NCBI GenBank assembly: GCA_963697705.1
Contig: CAVOPA010000019.1
Span: 248,001-312,000, forward strand
DNA: 64,000 nucleotides
Origin: CAVUCH01 sp963697705
GTDB taxonomy: Bacteria > Acidobacteriota > Vicinamibacteria > Vicinamibacterales > JAENWD01
Direction of reading: 5' to 3'
Program-made: the position numbers and the translations under genes
Shown: piece after piece, positions 26,499 to 35,594 of the stretch
How positions within the stretch are numbered: position 1 is the stretch's first letter
Layout of the letters: each line of letters starts with the position of its first letter
Notes under the pieces: model-generated
Database searches by the model: none
Seen by the model: only the letters and a program-made list of their open reading frames with translations
What the model was told of the DNA's origin: nothing

Positions 26499-28597
26499 CA
26501 GCCGCCGGTGCCCGAGCGGACGGTCGGCAGGTGCAGGATGTGAGCCGGGTGCTCGGGCGTCAGGCGCACGTAGTTCCACTCGCCCCGCCACAGATACCGC
26601 GCGCCGGTGAGCAGGTCCTCGCTGCCGTAGCCGCCGTCGGATCCGGCCTGCACGTCCGACACCGGAACCTGGACCCACCCCTGCTGCATGTGGTGCGGGT
26701 CGAGGCTCACGACCACCAGAATCAGGTCGGTGTTGTCGGGCGTGTTCTTGGCATAGCAGAGGATGTTCGGATTGTCGGTGGCGAAGAACCGCAGGCTCCA
26801 GTCGGATTGCAGCGACGGATGCTGTCGCCGGATCCCGTTCACCCTGGCGATGAGCGGGGCGAGGCTTCCGGGTGCGTCCCAGTTGCGGATGCGCACCTGG
26901 TATTTCTCCGAGTCGAGGTACTCCTCGGACCCGTGCCGCACGGGGACGTTCTCGCAGAGCTCGTAGCCGCTGTAAATGCCGTAGGTCGCACCGAGCGTCG
27001 CCGCGAGCACCAGCCGGATGCGGAACGCCGCGGGGCCGCCCGTTTGCAGGTACTCATGCAGGATGTCGGGCGTGTTCGCGAACAGGTTCGGGCGCATGTA
27101 CTCGCGGACGTCGGTGTGCGTCAGTTCGGTGAAGTACTCCATCAACTCGGTGCGGGTGTTCCGCCAGGTGAAGTACGTGTACGACTGATCGAACCCGAGC
27201 TTGGCGAGGTATTTCATGATCTTCGGCCGCGTGAACGCCTCGGCCAGGAAGATCGTGTCGGGATACTGGCGGCGCACGCCGGCGATCATCCACTCCCAGA
27301 AGTGGAACGACTTGGTGTGCGGGTTGTCCACCCGGAAGATGCGCACGCCGCGCGCGCACCAGAACTCGACGACGCGCGTGAGCTCCTGCCAGAGGCTGCG
27401 CCACGCGGCGCACTCGAAGTCGATCGGGTAGATGTCCTGGTATTTTTTCGGCGGGTTCTCCGCGTACTTGATCGTCCCGTCGGGCCGATGCCGGAACCAC
27501 TCCGGGTGCTCGCGCACCCATGGATGATCGGGCGAGCACTGATACGCCAGGTCGAGCGCCACCTCGAGCCCGAGACCCGCGGCTCTCGCGACGAAATGAT
27601 CGAAGTCCAGTAGGGTGCCGAGGCCAGGGTCGACCGCGGTGTGTCCTCCCGCCTCGCTGCCGATCGCCCACGGGCTACCCACATCGTCGGGAGTTGGCGT
27701 CAGCGTGTTGTTGCGTCCCTTGCGATGGGTGTGGCCGATTGGGTGGATCGGCGGCAGGTAGAGGACGTCGAACCCCATGGCGGCCACCCGGGGCAGCGCC
27801 GATTCGGCCTCGCGGAATGTTGCGCTCCGGCTCGGGTCGCTGCCGCCCGAGCGTGGAAACATCTCGTACCAGGCGCCGTAGCGCGCGCGCTCGCGATCCA
27901 CCAGCACCGAGAGGACATGGTCGTACACCGTGGCCCGGCTGCGGTCCGCGGCCGCCGATACCGCGTCCGCGAGCAATGGGTCGAGAGCAGCCATTTCACG
28001 GTCCGCGTCCGGCGCGTCCCCGGCGAGAATGGCCGCGCGCTCCTGGAGGAAGTCAGCGCGTTGCGATCGGGAGGCCGCTTCCCGCAGAAGGGCGGCGCCC
28101 TCGAGCAGTTCGCTCGAGACGTCCTGCTGCGCCTGCACCTTGGCGGCGAGGCCCTTCCGCCACGATGCAAAGCTGTCGACCCAGGCCTGTATGGTGTACT
28201 CCGCACCGCCAAGCCCGCCAACGGTGAACATGCCGACCCATTCATCGTTGCCGAGCGGCACCATGGTCGCTTCCTGCCAGCCAGCCGCGGCATCGAAGGC
28301 GCCAGCGAGCGACGCCGCGGCACCCTCCGGCGGATGCTCCACATGGCGGTACCACAGCGCCGCGGCCAGCACGTCGTGGCCATCCGCATGAATCGCGGCC
28401 GTGACGACGACACGCTCGCCGGGCGTGCGCTTGATGGGAAACCGGCCGCAGTCGATCTCGGGCCGGACGTGCTCGACGATCACGCGCCGGGCGAGACGGT
28501 CGGGCAGCGTCGGTAACTGGCCGGGCGGCGCCGCAGGTTGTTTCCGGGTGCGTGGCGCGCGCGTGCGCCGGGCGGGGTCGCTGGTCGTGTCGCTCAT
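26498..28597 (-). CDS. glgE: Alpha-1,4-glucan:maltose-1-phosphate maltosyltransferase
   Basis: This 699-residue GH13_3 enzyme extends alpha-1,4-glucans by two glucose units from maltose-1-phosphate. The N-terminal domain runs to about residue 200. The barrel shows LYLPPIHPIGHTHRKGRNN, VALDLAYQCSPDHPWV, the Asp nucleophile in GVRIFRVDNPHTKSF, the Glu acid/base in TIFLAEAFTRP and FANTPDILHEYL. The ATG at 28597 (MSDTTSDPAR) gives the family's usual length, with a Lys/Arg/Pro-rich start before the domain. It leads a two-gene operon with maltokinase. Trehalose synthase (TreS), the usual maltose source, is not in the window; the neighbouring neopullulanase and permease could supply maltose instead. 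Confidence 0.94.
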   Translation of the reverse strand: MSDTTSDPARRTRAPRTRKQPAAPPGQLPTLPDRLARRVIVEHVRPEIDCGRFPIKRTPGERVVVTAAIHADGHDVLAAALWYRHVEHPPEGAAASLAGAFDAAAGWQEATMVPLGNDEWVGMFTVGGLGGAEYTIQAWVDSFASWRKGLAAKVQAQQDVSSELLEGAALLREAASRSQRADFLQERAAILAGDAPDADREMAALDPLLADAVSAAADRSRATVYDHVLSVLVDRERARYGAWYEMFPRSGGSDPSRSATFREAESALPRVAAMGFDVLYLPPIHPIGHTHRKGRNNTLTPTPDDVGSPWAIGSEAGGHTAVDPGLGTLLDFDHFVARAAGLGLEVALDLAYQCSPDHPWVREHPEWFRHRPDGTIKYAENPPKKYQDIYPIDFECAAWRSLWQELTRVVEFWCARGVRIFRVDNPHTKSFHFWEWMIAGVRRQYPDTIFLAEAFTRPKIMKYLAKLGFDQSYTYFTWRNTRTELMEYFTELTHTDVREYMRPNLFANTPDILHEYLQTGGPAAFRIRLVLAATLGATYGIYSGYELCENVPVRHGSEEYLDSEKYQVRIRNWDAPGSLAPLIARVNGIRRQHPSLQSDWSLRFFATDNPNILCYAKNTPDNTDLILVVVSLDPHHMQQGWVQVPVSDVQAGSDGGYGSEDLLTGARYLWRGEWNYVRLTPEHPAHILHLPTVRSGTGG

Positions 28598-28698
28598 CCG
28601 ATCGATCCTCGACGGTCCCACCGCGCACATCACGCCGCGGGCAACCCGTGGAGTGTACGGGATGCCCTTCGGAGTCGGCAAGGACGCGCCCCACCTTC

Positions 28699-28704
28699 TA
28701 TACT
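28699..28704 (+). promoter_or_regulatory. Possible -10 box close to the phosphatase start
   Basis: TATACT lies only seven bases before the ATG of the PDZ/PP2C gene. If used, transcription would start at or next to the start codon, giving a leaderless message. No convincing -35 box is visible 17 bases upstream. The divergent glgE start is 115 bases away. Confidence 0.3.
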
Positions 28705-28711
28705 TGAGCGC

Positions 28712-31314
28712 ATGCTCAGCCCGCGACGCCTGCGGCTGCTCGCCATCGCCTTTGTCGGCGTGCTGGCCACCTACAGCGGCGTGTGGATGTACTACATCCG
28801 GCTGCAGGAATCGGCCAACGCCCGCGGGTTCGACTACGCCTACAGTCCGTCTGCTCGAGCGGTCGAGGTGCGCAGCGTGCGTGCGGACGGCGCCGCGGCG
28901 AAGGCCGGTCTCGGTCCGGGCGATCGCATTGTCGCAATCGACGGCGTGCCATTGGATCGCTACCGCGTGTTTCTCGACGCGTTCGGGCGCCGGCCCGCCG
29001 GCGCCGTGTTGTCGCTGCAGGTGACCGCGGGCGGGAGGATCGCGCCCGGTCGCGTTTCCTCTCATGACGGTTCACGACGAGCTCGGCGGCAAAGCTCGAT
29101 CTAAGCAGTGCCTCCATGTGGTGGCTGGGTACCGCGCTGACCGGTTACCCGCTCATCTTTCTCGCGGTTGCGTCGGCCGTCCTGCTGCAGCGGCCCGGCG
29201 ATCGGGCCGCGTGGGTCATGGCCCTGGCGTTCGGCGGCTTGATTGCCGGCGCGCCATTGCTGCTCTTCGAGCCGCAGATGCCGCCGCCGCTGCGGCGGTT
29301 CATGGTGCCGGTCTGGGCTTTCCTGATCTCGACCATGGCGACGGCGCTGTTCTATTTCTTCACCGTGTTCCCCGCGCCGTCCCCGATCGATCGGCGGGTG
29401 CCCTGGCTGAAGCGCGTGCTCGGCTGCGCGGCGCTCGCGGTCGGCACGGTTCTCGCCGTCGCGTGCTTCGTCACCGGCGACAGCGGCGGGCTCAGGTGGA
29501 TCACCGAGCACCTGCCGCACACGCCCGTCACATGGCTGGTGTCGGCTACAGCATCGGCTGCATGTTGCTGGCGCTGGCGTCGCTGGTCGGCAACGCGTTC
29601 GGCGACCTCGAGACCCGCCGGAAAACGCGCGTCATCCTGGCCGGCACGGTGCTGCGGATTCGGGCCGATCAGCGTGCTGCAGATCGTGCTGGCGTCGCGC
29701 GGCCGCGCGCGACCCGAGGAGGTGATTCCGTTCTGGGGCTGGGCACTGGCCGTGCTCGCGATCTGCCTGGTGCCGCTCTCGGTCGCGTACGCGGTCGTGA
29801 AGCACCGGGTGATGGAACTGCCGGTGCTGCTGCGCCGCAGCGCGCGCTACGTGCTCGTGCGGCGCGGCGCGGTCACAGTGGCCGTGCTCCTCGGCATTCT
29901 CGCCACATTCGGGTTCGCCGCCCTGCTCTCGCGTCTGTTCACCGACATCGGAGAGGGCGCCCAGCGTGCCAGCCTCATGGTGGGCGCGCTCTTCGGCGGC
30001 GTGCTGGCCACCGCCGGACAACGCCTCTGGCGTCCGGCGCAGGAGCGCATCGACCGGGCGTTCTTCCGCGGTGCCTACGACGCGCGCCGCATCCTCGAGC
30101 GGCTGGCGCAGGAGTGTCACGTGGCCACCGATCGCGAGGCGCTCGCGCGCGGAATCGAGACCGCGCTCGAAGCCGCGTTGCAGCCCGAAGCACTGTATGT
30201 GTACCTCCGCGCGCCCGACCTGCCGCCGCGCCTCATTGCGGTAGGGGCCGATGCGGAGGCGCTCGCCGGCGTCCCGTTGCCGCTGACGGCGCCTGGCCTG
30301 GTCGAAGTGACGAAGCGCGGGCAGCCGGTCATCGTTCAGCCCGGCGACCTGGCGCCGGGCGCTACGTTCGACGTATGCGCCGTGCTCCGGCCGGAACTGC
30401 TCGTGCCGATGCTCGGTCGATCGGGCGATCTCGAAGGGCTGCTGGTGCTCGCGATGCGGCTGTCTGAGGAGCCCTATTCCGGCGAGGATCGCGCGCTGGT
30501 CGGGTCGGCCGCGGCGCAGGCGGGACTTGCGCTCGAAAACATCCAGCTGGCCGAGGCGATGGCGGCACAGCTCGACGCCGGGCGCCGGCGGGCGCGCGAG
30601 CTGGAGATCGCGAAAGGGGTGCAGGCGAAGCTGCTGCCGCAGGCTGTACCCCAGATGGCGACTCTCGAATGCGTCGGGCGCTGCATCCAGGCGCGATCGA
30701 TCGGGGGCGATTACTACGACTTCATCGCCCTGAACGACGGCAGGCTCGCGTTGGTGCTGGCCGACATCTCCGGCAAGGGCCTCTCGGCCGCCCTGCTGAT
30801 GGCCAGCCTGCAGGCCGGTCTGAGGGCGCAATACACGAGCGCCCCGGCGGACGTGCCCGGGGTATTGCGCACCGTGAACCGCGTGTTCTGCGGGTCCACG
30901 GCGACGAACCACTACGCCACGCTGTTCTTCGCGGTGTACGACGAAGCCACCCGCCGTCTGCACTACGCGAATTGCGGTCACCTGCCGCCGGTGGTGCGGC
31001 GGGCCAGCGGCGTCATCGAACGCCTGGCGCCGACGGCGACCGTCGTCGGCATGTTCGACGAGTGGGATTGTGCGACGGCCGAGACGACGATCGGCGCCGG
31101 CGACACGCTGTTCGTCTTCAGCGACGGCGCTCCCGACGCGCTCGACGCCTCAGGCGAGGAATTCGGTGAAGAACGGCTGGTGTCGCTGGTCGATGAGCAC
31201 CATGCCGCTGGCGCCCCGGCGCTGCTGGACCGGGTCGTCGCCGCCGTGACCGCCCACAGCGGATCGCAGCAGCAATACGACGATTTGACGCTGCTCGCCG
31301 CGCGGGGACGGTAG
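28712..31314 (+). CDS. PDZ / multi-span membrane / GAF / PP2C (RsbU-type) phosphatase, frameshifted
   Basis: Pieces in different frames join into one protein. An N-terminal membrane anchor and a PDZ domain come first (AAKAGLGPGDRIVAIDGVPL, 28712-29050). A membrane region with about seven helices starts at MWWLGTALTGYPLIFLAV (29116). A GAF-like domain covers roughly 30090-30540, and a SpoIIE/RsbU-type PP2C domain ends the protein (SIGGDYYDFIALNDGRLALV, LADISGKGLSAALLMASLQA, FVFSDGAPDAL). Frame changes lie between about 29045 and 29116, and a compensated pair at about 29540 and 29660 (YSIGCMLLALASLVGNAFGD is read in the alternative frame). It probably dephosphorylates an anti-sigma antagonist in response to an envelope signal. 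Indel errors or decay both remain possible. Confidence 0.75.
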
Positions 31315-31329
31315 AGACACGGGTCCATG

Positions 31330-31488
31330 GGCGGCTGGCGGCTGGAGGCTGAGGGCTGGCGGCTGGAGGTCGCGCTCGGGCAATGTAGACGCAAATCGGG
31401 GGTCACTCACGAGAACCGCTTGAAACGAGTCGGCGTAAAACAGGCCTCCAGCCTCCAGCCGCCAGCCGCCAGCCCCTTGCCTCCAGCC
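31330..31488. repeat. Inverted heptamer-repeat element (GGCTGGC/GGCTGGA type)
   Basis: The left arm (31330-31369) is built of GGCTGGC and GGCTGGA heptamers. The right arm (31445-31488) is the reverse complement of the same words. About 75 bases separate them. It is the same family as the element at 3453-3557 and lies between the phosphatase stop and the next promoter, so it could form a large stem after the phosphatase mRNA. Confidence 0.7.
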
Positions 31489-31514
31489 GAAGCGCACCCC
31501 CGAAGTCCGGGCGC

Positions 31515-31544
31515 TTGTCGAACCGCGCTGCGGTGTCCTATAGT
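31515..31544 (+). promoter_or_regulatory. Candidate sigma-70-type promoter for sugar permease
   Basis: TTGTCG at 31515-31520 and TATAGT at 31539-31544 are separated by 18 bases and lie 47 bases before the ATG at 31592. Both hexamers are close to consensus. This is one of the better promoter-like pairs in this GC-rich sequence. Confidence 0.4.
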
Positions 31545-31591
31545 CCGTCGCGCCACCATCCAGTTGCGTCATTGAGGAGCCACACACCGTC

Positions 31592-32794
31592 ATGAACAAG
31601 CAGCGCCTGTTTCTCGCGAGTTGCGTCGCCCTCATCGCCACCGCCATGTCGTTTGCGATTCGCGGCGACATCATGGGACAGGTACAGGGCGATCTGCACC
31701 TCACCGACGTGCAGGTGGGGTGGATTCTCGGCGCCGCATTCTGGGGCTTCGGTTCCTCGATCCTCTTTGGCGGGCCGCTCTGTGATCTGCTGGGCATGGG
31801 TACGATCATGCGGCTCGCGGCAGCCGGGCACATCCTCGGCGTCGTCCTCACGCTTGCCTCGACGAACTTCACCGTCTTCTTCCTCTCGACCGTCGTCGTC
31901 GGGATCGCCAACGGCCTCGTCGAAGCGGCCGTCAATCCGCTCATTGCGACCATCTACTCCGACAACAAGACAGCGAAGCTGACGACGTTGCACGCGTGGT
32001 TCCCCGGCGGCATCGTGATCGGCGGCGTGCTCGCATTTGCCTTCACCCAGCTCGGTCTGGGCTGGCACGCGAAGACGCTCATGCTGCTCGTGCCGTCGGT
32101 CATCTATCTCTGGCTCTTCGTCGGCCAGACCTTCCCGGCCACGGAGCGGCAAGCGGCGGGCGTGCCGTTTGGGGACATGTTCACGGAGGCGCTGCGGCCG
32201 CTGTTCTTCATCGTGTGGGTGTGCATGTGGCTCACCGCGGCCACTGAGCTCGGCGCGAACAGCTGGATCCCGACGATCTTCAACCGCCTGACGCAGAGTC
32301 CGCTCCAGGCCGGCATCCTGCAGGTGGTGTGGATCAACATGGTGATGTACCTGATGCGCCAGTTCGGCCACAACGTGTCGCACAAGATCGCGCCGACGGC
32401 CCTGATCGCCATCACGGCGGCTATCGCGGCAATCGGCCTGTACCTGTTCAGCCACGCCACGAGCCTGACCGCGGCGTTCTTCTTCGCGGGCGTGTTCGCG
32501 GTCGGCATCGCGTTCTGGTGGCCCACGATGCTCGGGATCACCTCGGAGCGTTTCCCGCGAACGGGTGCGCTCGGGCTCGCGGTGATCGGCGCAACGGGCA
32601 GCTTCTCGACCGCGATCGCCGGTCCGGTCATGGGTTGGTTGAGCGAACGCTACGGGACTGCCGCTGTGCTGCCGATCTGGTCCGCGCTCCCAGTGGCGCT
32701 CGTCGCGATCTTCGGCGGGATCTACCTGTACGATCGCGCGCACGGTGGCTACCGTGCCGAGAGACTGCAATCGCGGGCGGTCCAGTCCAGCTGA
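31592..32794 (+). CDS. MFS transporter, FHS-like sugar permease
   Basis: This is a 400-residue, about 12-span transporter. The stretch GIANGLVEAAVNPLIATIYS followed by TLHAWFPGG resembles the fucose/glucose (FHS) branch of the major facilitator superfamily. Other features are GAAFWGFGSSILFGGPLCDL at the start and IGATGSFSTAIAGPVMGWL near the end. GGAG lies 15 bases before the ATG. It heads a run of catabolic genes (aldolase-like, Zn-dehydrogenase, SDR, isomerase), so it likely imports their starting sugar or sugar acid. The cargo cannot be told from sequence. Confidence 0.85.
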   Translation: MNKQRLFLASCVALIATAMSFAIRGDIMGQVQGDLHLTDVQVGWILGAAFWGFGSSILFGGPLCDLLGMGTIMRLAAAGHILGVVLTLASTNFTVFFLSTVVVGIANGLVEAAVNPLIATIYSDNKTAKLTTLHAWFPGGIVIGGVLAFAFTQLGLGWHAKTLMLLVPSVIYLWLFVGQTFPATERQAAGVPFGDMFTEALRPLFFIVWVCMWLTAATELGANSWIPTIFNRLTQSPLQAGILQVVWINMVMYLMRQFGHNVSHKIAPTALIAITAAIAAIGLYLFSHATSLTAAFFFAGVFAVGIAFWWPTMLGITSERFPRTGALGLAVIGATGSFSTAIAGPVMGWLSERYGTAAVLPIWSALPVALVAIFGGIYLYDRAHGGYRAERLQSRAVQSS

Positions 32795-32939
32795 ATCCCT
32801 CGCGGCCTACGCGCGAAGCGGCCCTTGGCAGGCGTTGAATGCCGGATCCAGAGGATCGGCCGATTCACAACCGGCATCCAGCCTGCTCCGAGCAGGCGCG
32901 CGCGGGCGCCGCTTGCATCACCGCTGTTTAGAGCCGACC

Positions 32940-33659
32940 ATGCCCGAGTTCCCGATCGTCCAGATTTCGCTCGACCTCACATCGCTCGACGAAGCGCTCG
33001 AGACCGCCGAGATCGCGGTTTCTGCCGGTGTGGACTGGCTCGAGGCGGGAACGCCGCTGATCCTGGCCGAGGGGCTCCGAGCCGTCGAGGGGCTGCGCGC
33101 GCGCTTTCCGAATCATCCCATTGTCGCGGACCTGAAGACGATGGATGGCGGGTATCTCGAGGCCGAGATGATGGCCAAGGCGGGCGCCACGTGCGTCGTG
33201 GTGATGGGGCGCGCACACGAGGCGACCATCAGGCGCGTCGTCGATGCGGGGCGCGACTATGGGATCAAGGTGATGGGGGACAACCTCGGCGCCGAGGACC
33301 GGGTCGCGAACGCGCGGTGGATGGCAGGACTGGGCGTGGACTACGTCATCCATCACATCGGCTACGACGAGCGGCGGATGGTCACGGGGCTCAGCCCGAT
33401 GGACGAGCTCGACGAAGTGGTGCGCGCTGTCACGGTGCCAGTCCAGGCCGTCGGCGGCCTCTCGATCCGGCAGGCAATCGAATGTCCCGCACACGGCGCC
33501 CCGCTGGTCGTCCTCGGCGCGCCGCTGGTGATCGACGCGGACGAGTTCAAAACCGCCAGCACCGACCTTCACGATGTGCTGAGCGAGATCTGCCGCGAGA
33601 TCCGCCGCGCGCCGTTCGCGCGGCCACCGCACTGGGACGCCGCCGCGCGCGGAATGTAG
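32940..33659 (+). CDS. HUMPS/KGPDC-family protein (hexulose-6-phosphate synthase-like)
   Basis: This 239-residue TIM-barrel protein belongs to the orotidine-decarboxylase superfamily. The active-site strand VADLKTMDGGYLEAEM holds the Asp-x-Lys-x-x-Asp triad (residues 64, 66 and 69) shared by 3-hexulose-6-phosphate synthase and 3-keto-L-gulonate-6-phosphate decarboxylase. QISLDLTSLDEALETAE is the usual N-terminus and VQAVGGLSIRQA the phosphate-binding loop. It would catalyse a Mg-dependent aldol or decarboxylation step on a phosphorylated keto-sugar. No PHI isomerase is adjacent, which argues against a formaldehyde pathway. A small hairpin (GCCTGCT, loop, AGCAGGC) lies upstream at about 32881-32897. 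Confidence 0.82.
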   Translation: MPEFPIVQISLDLTSLDEALETAEIAVSAGVDWLEAGTPLILAEGLRAVEGLRARFPNHPIVADLKTMDGGYLEAEMMAKAGATCVVVMGRAHEATIRRVVDAGRDYGIKVMGDNLGAEDRVANARWMAGLGVDYVIHHIGYDERRMVTGLSPMDELDEVVRAVTVPVQAVGGLSIRQAIECPAHGAPLVVLGAPLVIDADEFKTASTDLHDVLSEICREIRRAPFARPPHWDAAARGM

Positions 33660-33760
33660 GATGCCGGATGCCGGATGTAGAATTTCGCTTCGAACGCGAT
33701 ATCGAAGATGGTGGAGCGTCAGGCTGTCTGCTCTGACATTCTGCATCCTGCATTCTGCAT
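33660..33760. repeat. Inverted GATGCCG/AGAATGC-type short repeats
   Basis: The left part (33660-33683) repeats GGATGCC-type heptamers and ends in GTAGAAT. The right part (33737-33760) is CATTCTGCATCCTGCATTCT, the degenerate reverse complement. About 53 bases lie between. It fills the gap between the aldolase-like gene and the dehydrogenase. A shorter relative (AATGCAC repeats) lies at about 56732-56758 after scpB. Confidence 0.55.
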
Positions 33761-33776
33761 GCGACATTCAGTACCA

Positions 33777-34829
33777 ATGACCCAATCAGCCGTGGTGCAA
33801 TACGCCCTGGAGCCGATGGCGGTCGAGCTCCGCGAAGTGGCCGTACCGGAGATCGGCGACGACGACGTGCTGCTCGCGGTGGGCGCCGTGTCGGTGTGCG
33901 GGTCGGACGTGCACCAGGCGTACAACACGCATTCATGGCCCGTGAACATCCCCGTGACCCTTGGGCACGAGTTCGGCGGGACCATCGCGAAGCTTGGGCG
34001 CGCCGTGCGCGGGTTCCGCGAAGGCGATCGCGTCGTCAGCGAGACGGCGGCGGTGATCTGCGGCGCCTGCGCCATGTGCCGGAGCGGGCGCTACAACCTG
34101 TGCCCGACGCGTAAAGGCTTCGGCTACGGCGTGGACGGCGCGATGGCGGAGTACGTGAAGGTGCCGGGACGTTGCCTCCACGCGGTGCCCGACTCCCTGT
34201 CGTTCGAGCTCGCGTGTCTCACGGAGCCGCATGCCGTGGCGTATAACGCCATGTGCGTCAACGTGACGATCCGTCCCGGCGACCTCGTCGTGGTGCTCGG
34301 ACCGGGGCCGATCGGGTTGCTGTGCGCGCGGATGGCCGCACTGTCCGGCGCCAACCCGCTGGTCGTCGTGGGGCTCACGGCCGACGCCGAGCGGCTCGAG
34401 ACGGCGCGGCGGCTCGGCGCGACGCATCTCGTCGACGCGCAGGTGGACGACCTCGACGCCATCGTACGGGACCTGAGTCCGGTCGGCGCGGATGTGGTGT
34501 GCGACGCGTCGGGGTCGAGCCGTACGCTGGCCGCCGCACTGCGCCTGGTGCGGCCCGACGGACAGGTAACGAAAGTGGGCTGGTCGCCGGAACCGCTTGG
34601 AGTAGACCTCAACCCGCTCGTCCAGAAGAACGTGCGCCTGCAGGGATCGTTCAGCCACAACTGGCCGATCTGGGAACGCGTGCTGCACCTGCTGGCCAGC
34701 CGATTGACGGGCGCTGAACACATCGTGGGCCTGCGCACGGGCCTCGCGGAGTGGCGCGAGGCCTTCGACGCGATGCACGAAGGGCGCGTGATCAAGTCGG
34801 TGCTGGTGCCGCGTGCCGACGCTCACTGA
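33777..34829 (+). CDS. Zinc-dependent medium-chain alcohol/polyol dehydrogenase
   Basis: This 350-residue MDR enzyme oxidises a hydroxyl of a polyol, sugar acid or threonine-like substrate with NAD(P). The catalytic zinc site is Cys41 with His64-Glu65 (CGSDVH, LGHEFGG). The structural zinc Cys set is at 95, 98, 101 and 109 (CGACAMCRSGRYNLC). The Rossmann motif is VLGPGPIGLLCARMAALSG. It is most like sorbitol/threonine/galactitol dehydrogenases. The next gene starts before this one ends (17-base overlap), so the two are translationally linked. The substrate likely belongs to the sugar pathway of this cluster. Confidence 0.88.
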   Translation: MTQSAVVQYALEPMAVELREVAVPEIGDDDVLLAVGAVSVCGSDVHQAYNTHSWPVNIPVTLGHEFGGTIAKLGRAVRGFREGDRVVSETAAVICGACAMCRSGRYNLCPTRKGFGYGVDGAMAEYVKVPGRCLHAVPDSLSFELACLTEPHAVAYNAMCVNVTIRPGDLVVVLGPGPIGLLCARMAALSGANPLVVVGLTADAERLETARRLGATHLVDAQVDDLDAIVRDLSPVGADVVCDASGSSRTLAAALRLVRPDGQVTKVGWSPEPLGVDLNPLVQKNVRLQGSFSHNWPIWERVLHLLASRLTGAEHIVGLRTGLAEWREAFDAMHEGRVIKSVLVPRADAH

Positions 34830-35589
34830 CCGGGTCGCAATCGTCACGGGATCCACGTCCGGCATCGGGCGGGGCATCGCCCGTCATTTCGCCCAGCTCG
34901 GCGCGACGGTCGTGGTCCATGGCACGAACACGGCCCACGGCGAGGCGGTGGCGGCAGAGATTCGAGCCGGCGGCGGGCGCGCGCTGTTCATCGCCGCGAA
35001 CCTGGCCGACACCGACGATTGCCAGGCGATCATCAGGACGGCGGCGCGGGAATTCGGCCGGATCGACATCCTCGTGAACAACGCGGCCGACACCTCGCGA
35101 GGGACGATCGAGTCGGTGCCGCTGGCGCTGTGGGACCGCATCCTCGACGTGAATCTCCGCGCGCCGTTCATCCTCATGCAGGCCGTCATCCCGCACATGC
35201 GGGCACGCAACGGCGGCAGCATCCTGAACATCGGGTCGGTCAACGCGTACATCGGCGAGCCGAAGCTGTGTCCGTACTCGGTGTCGAAGGGTGGGCTGAT
35301 GACGCTCACGAAGAACGCCGCGGCATTTCTCAACCAGTACCGGATTCGCGTCAATCAGCTGAACGTGGGCTGGACCCTGACTGAGGGCGAGCATCGCGTC
35401 AAGCTGCTCGAAGGCAAAGGCGAAGGCTGGCTCGAGGACGCCGTCAAGACACGACCGTTCGGCCGCTTGCTCGAGCCGCAGGACGTCGCGTACGCGGCCG
35501 CGTACTTCGCATCCGACGAGAGCGCCTGCATCACCGGCTCGGTGATGGACATGGAGCAGTACCCGGTCGGCGCTCCGCCGAACTGGTAG
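34813..35589 (+). CDS. Short-chain dehydrogenase/reductase
   Basis: This 258-residue classical SDR starts with GTG inside the end of the Zn-dehydrogenase gene. It has the TGSTSGIG cofactor motif (residues 12-19), NNAA at 89-92, and the Ser142-Tyr155-Lys159 triad (SVNAYIG, YSVSK). The C-terminal GSVMDMEQYPVG replaces the usual GxxxxVDGG end. It probably oxidises or reduces a sugar, polyol or keto-acid in the same pathway as the overlapping dehydrogenase. Substrate unknown. Confidence 0.88.
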   Translation: MPTLTDRVAIVTGSTSGIGRGIARHFAQLGATVVVHGTNTAHGEAVAAEIRAGGGRALFIAANLADTDDCQAIIRTAAREFGRIDILVNNAADTSRGTIESVPLALWDRILDVNLRAPFILMQAVIPHMRARNGGSILNIGSVNAYIGEPKLCPYSVSKGGLMTLTKNAAAFLNQYRIRVNQLNVGWTLTEGEHRVKLLEGKGEGWLEDAVKTRPFGRLLEPQDVAYAAAYFASDESACITGSVMDMEQYPVGAPPNW

Positions 35590-35594
35590 TGCCC

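Noticed and set aside
32940..33659. Ribulose-monophosphate formaldehyde fixation
   Set aside because: The HPS-like active site fits, but no 6-phospho-3-hexuloisomerase or C1 gene is present, so I kept the broader superfamily call.
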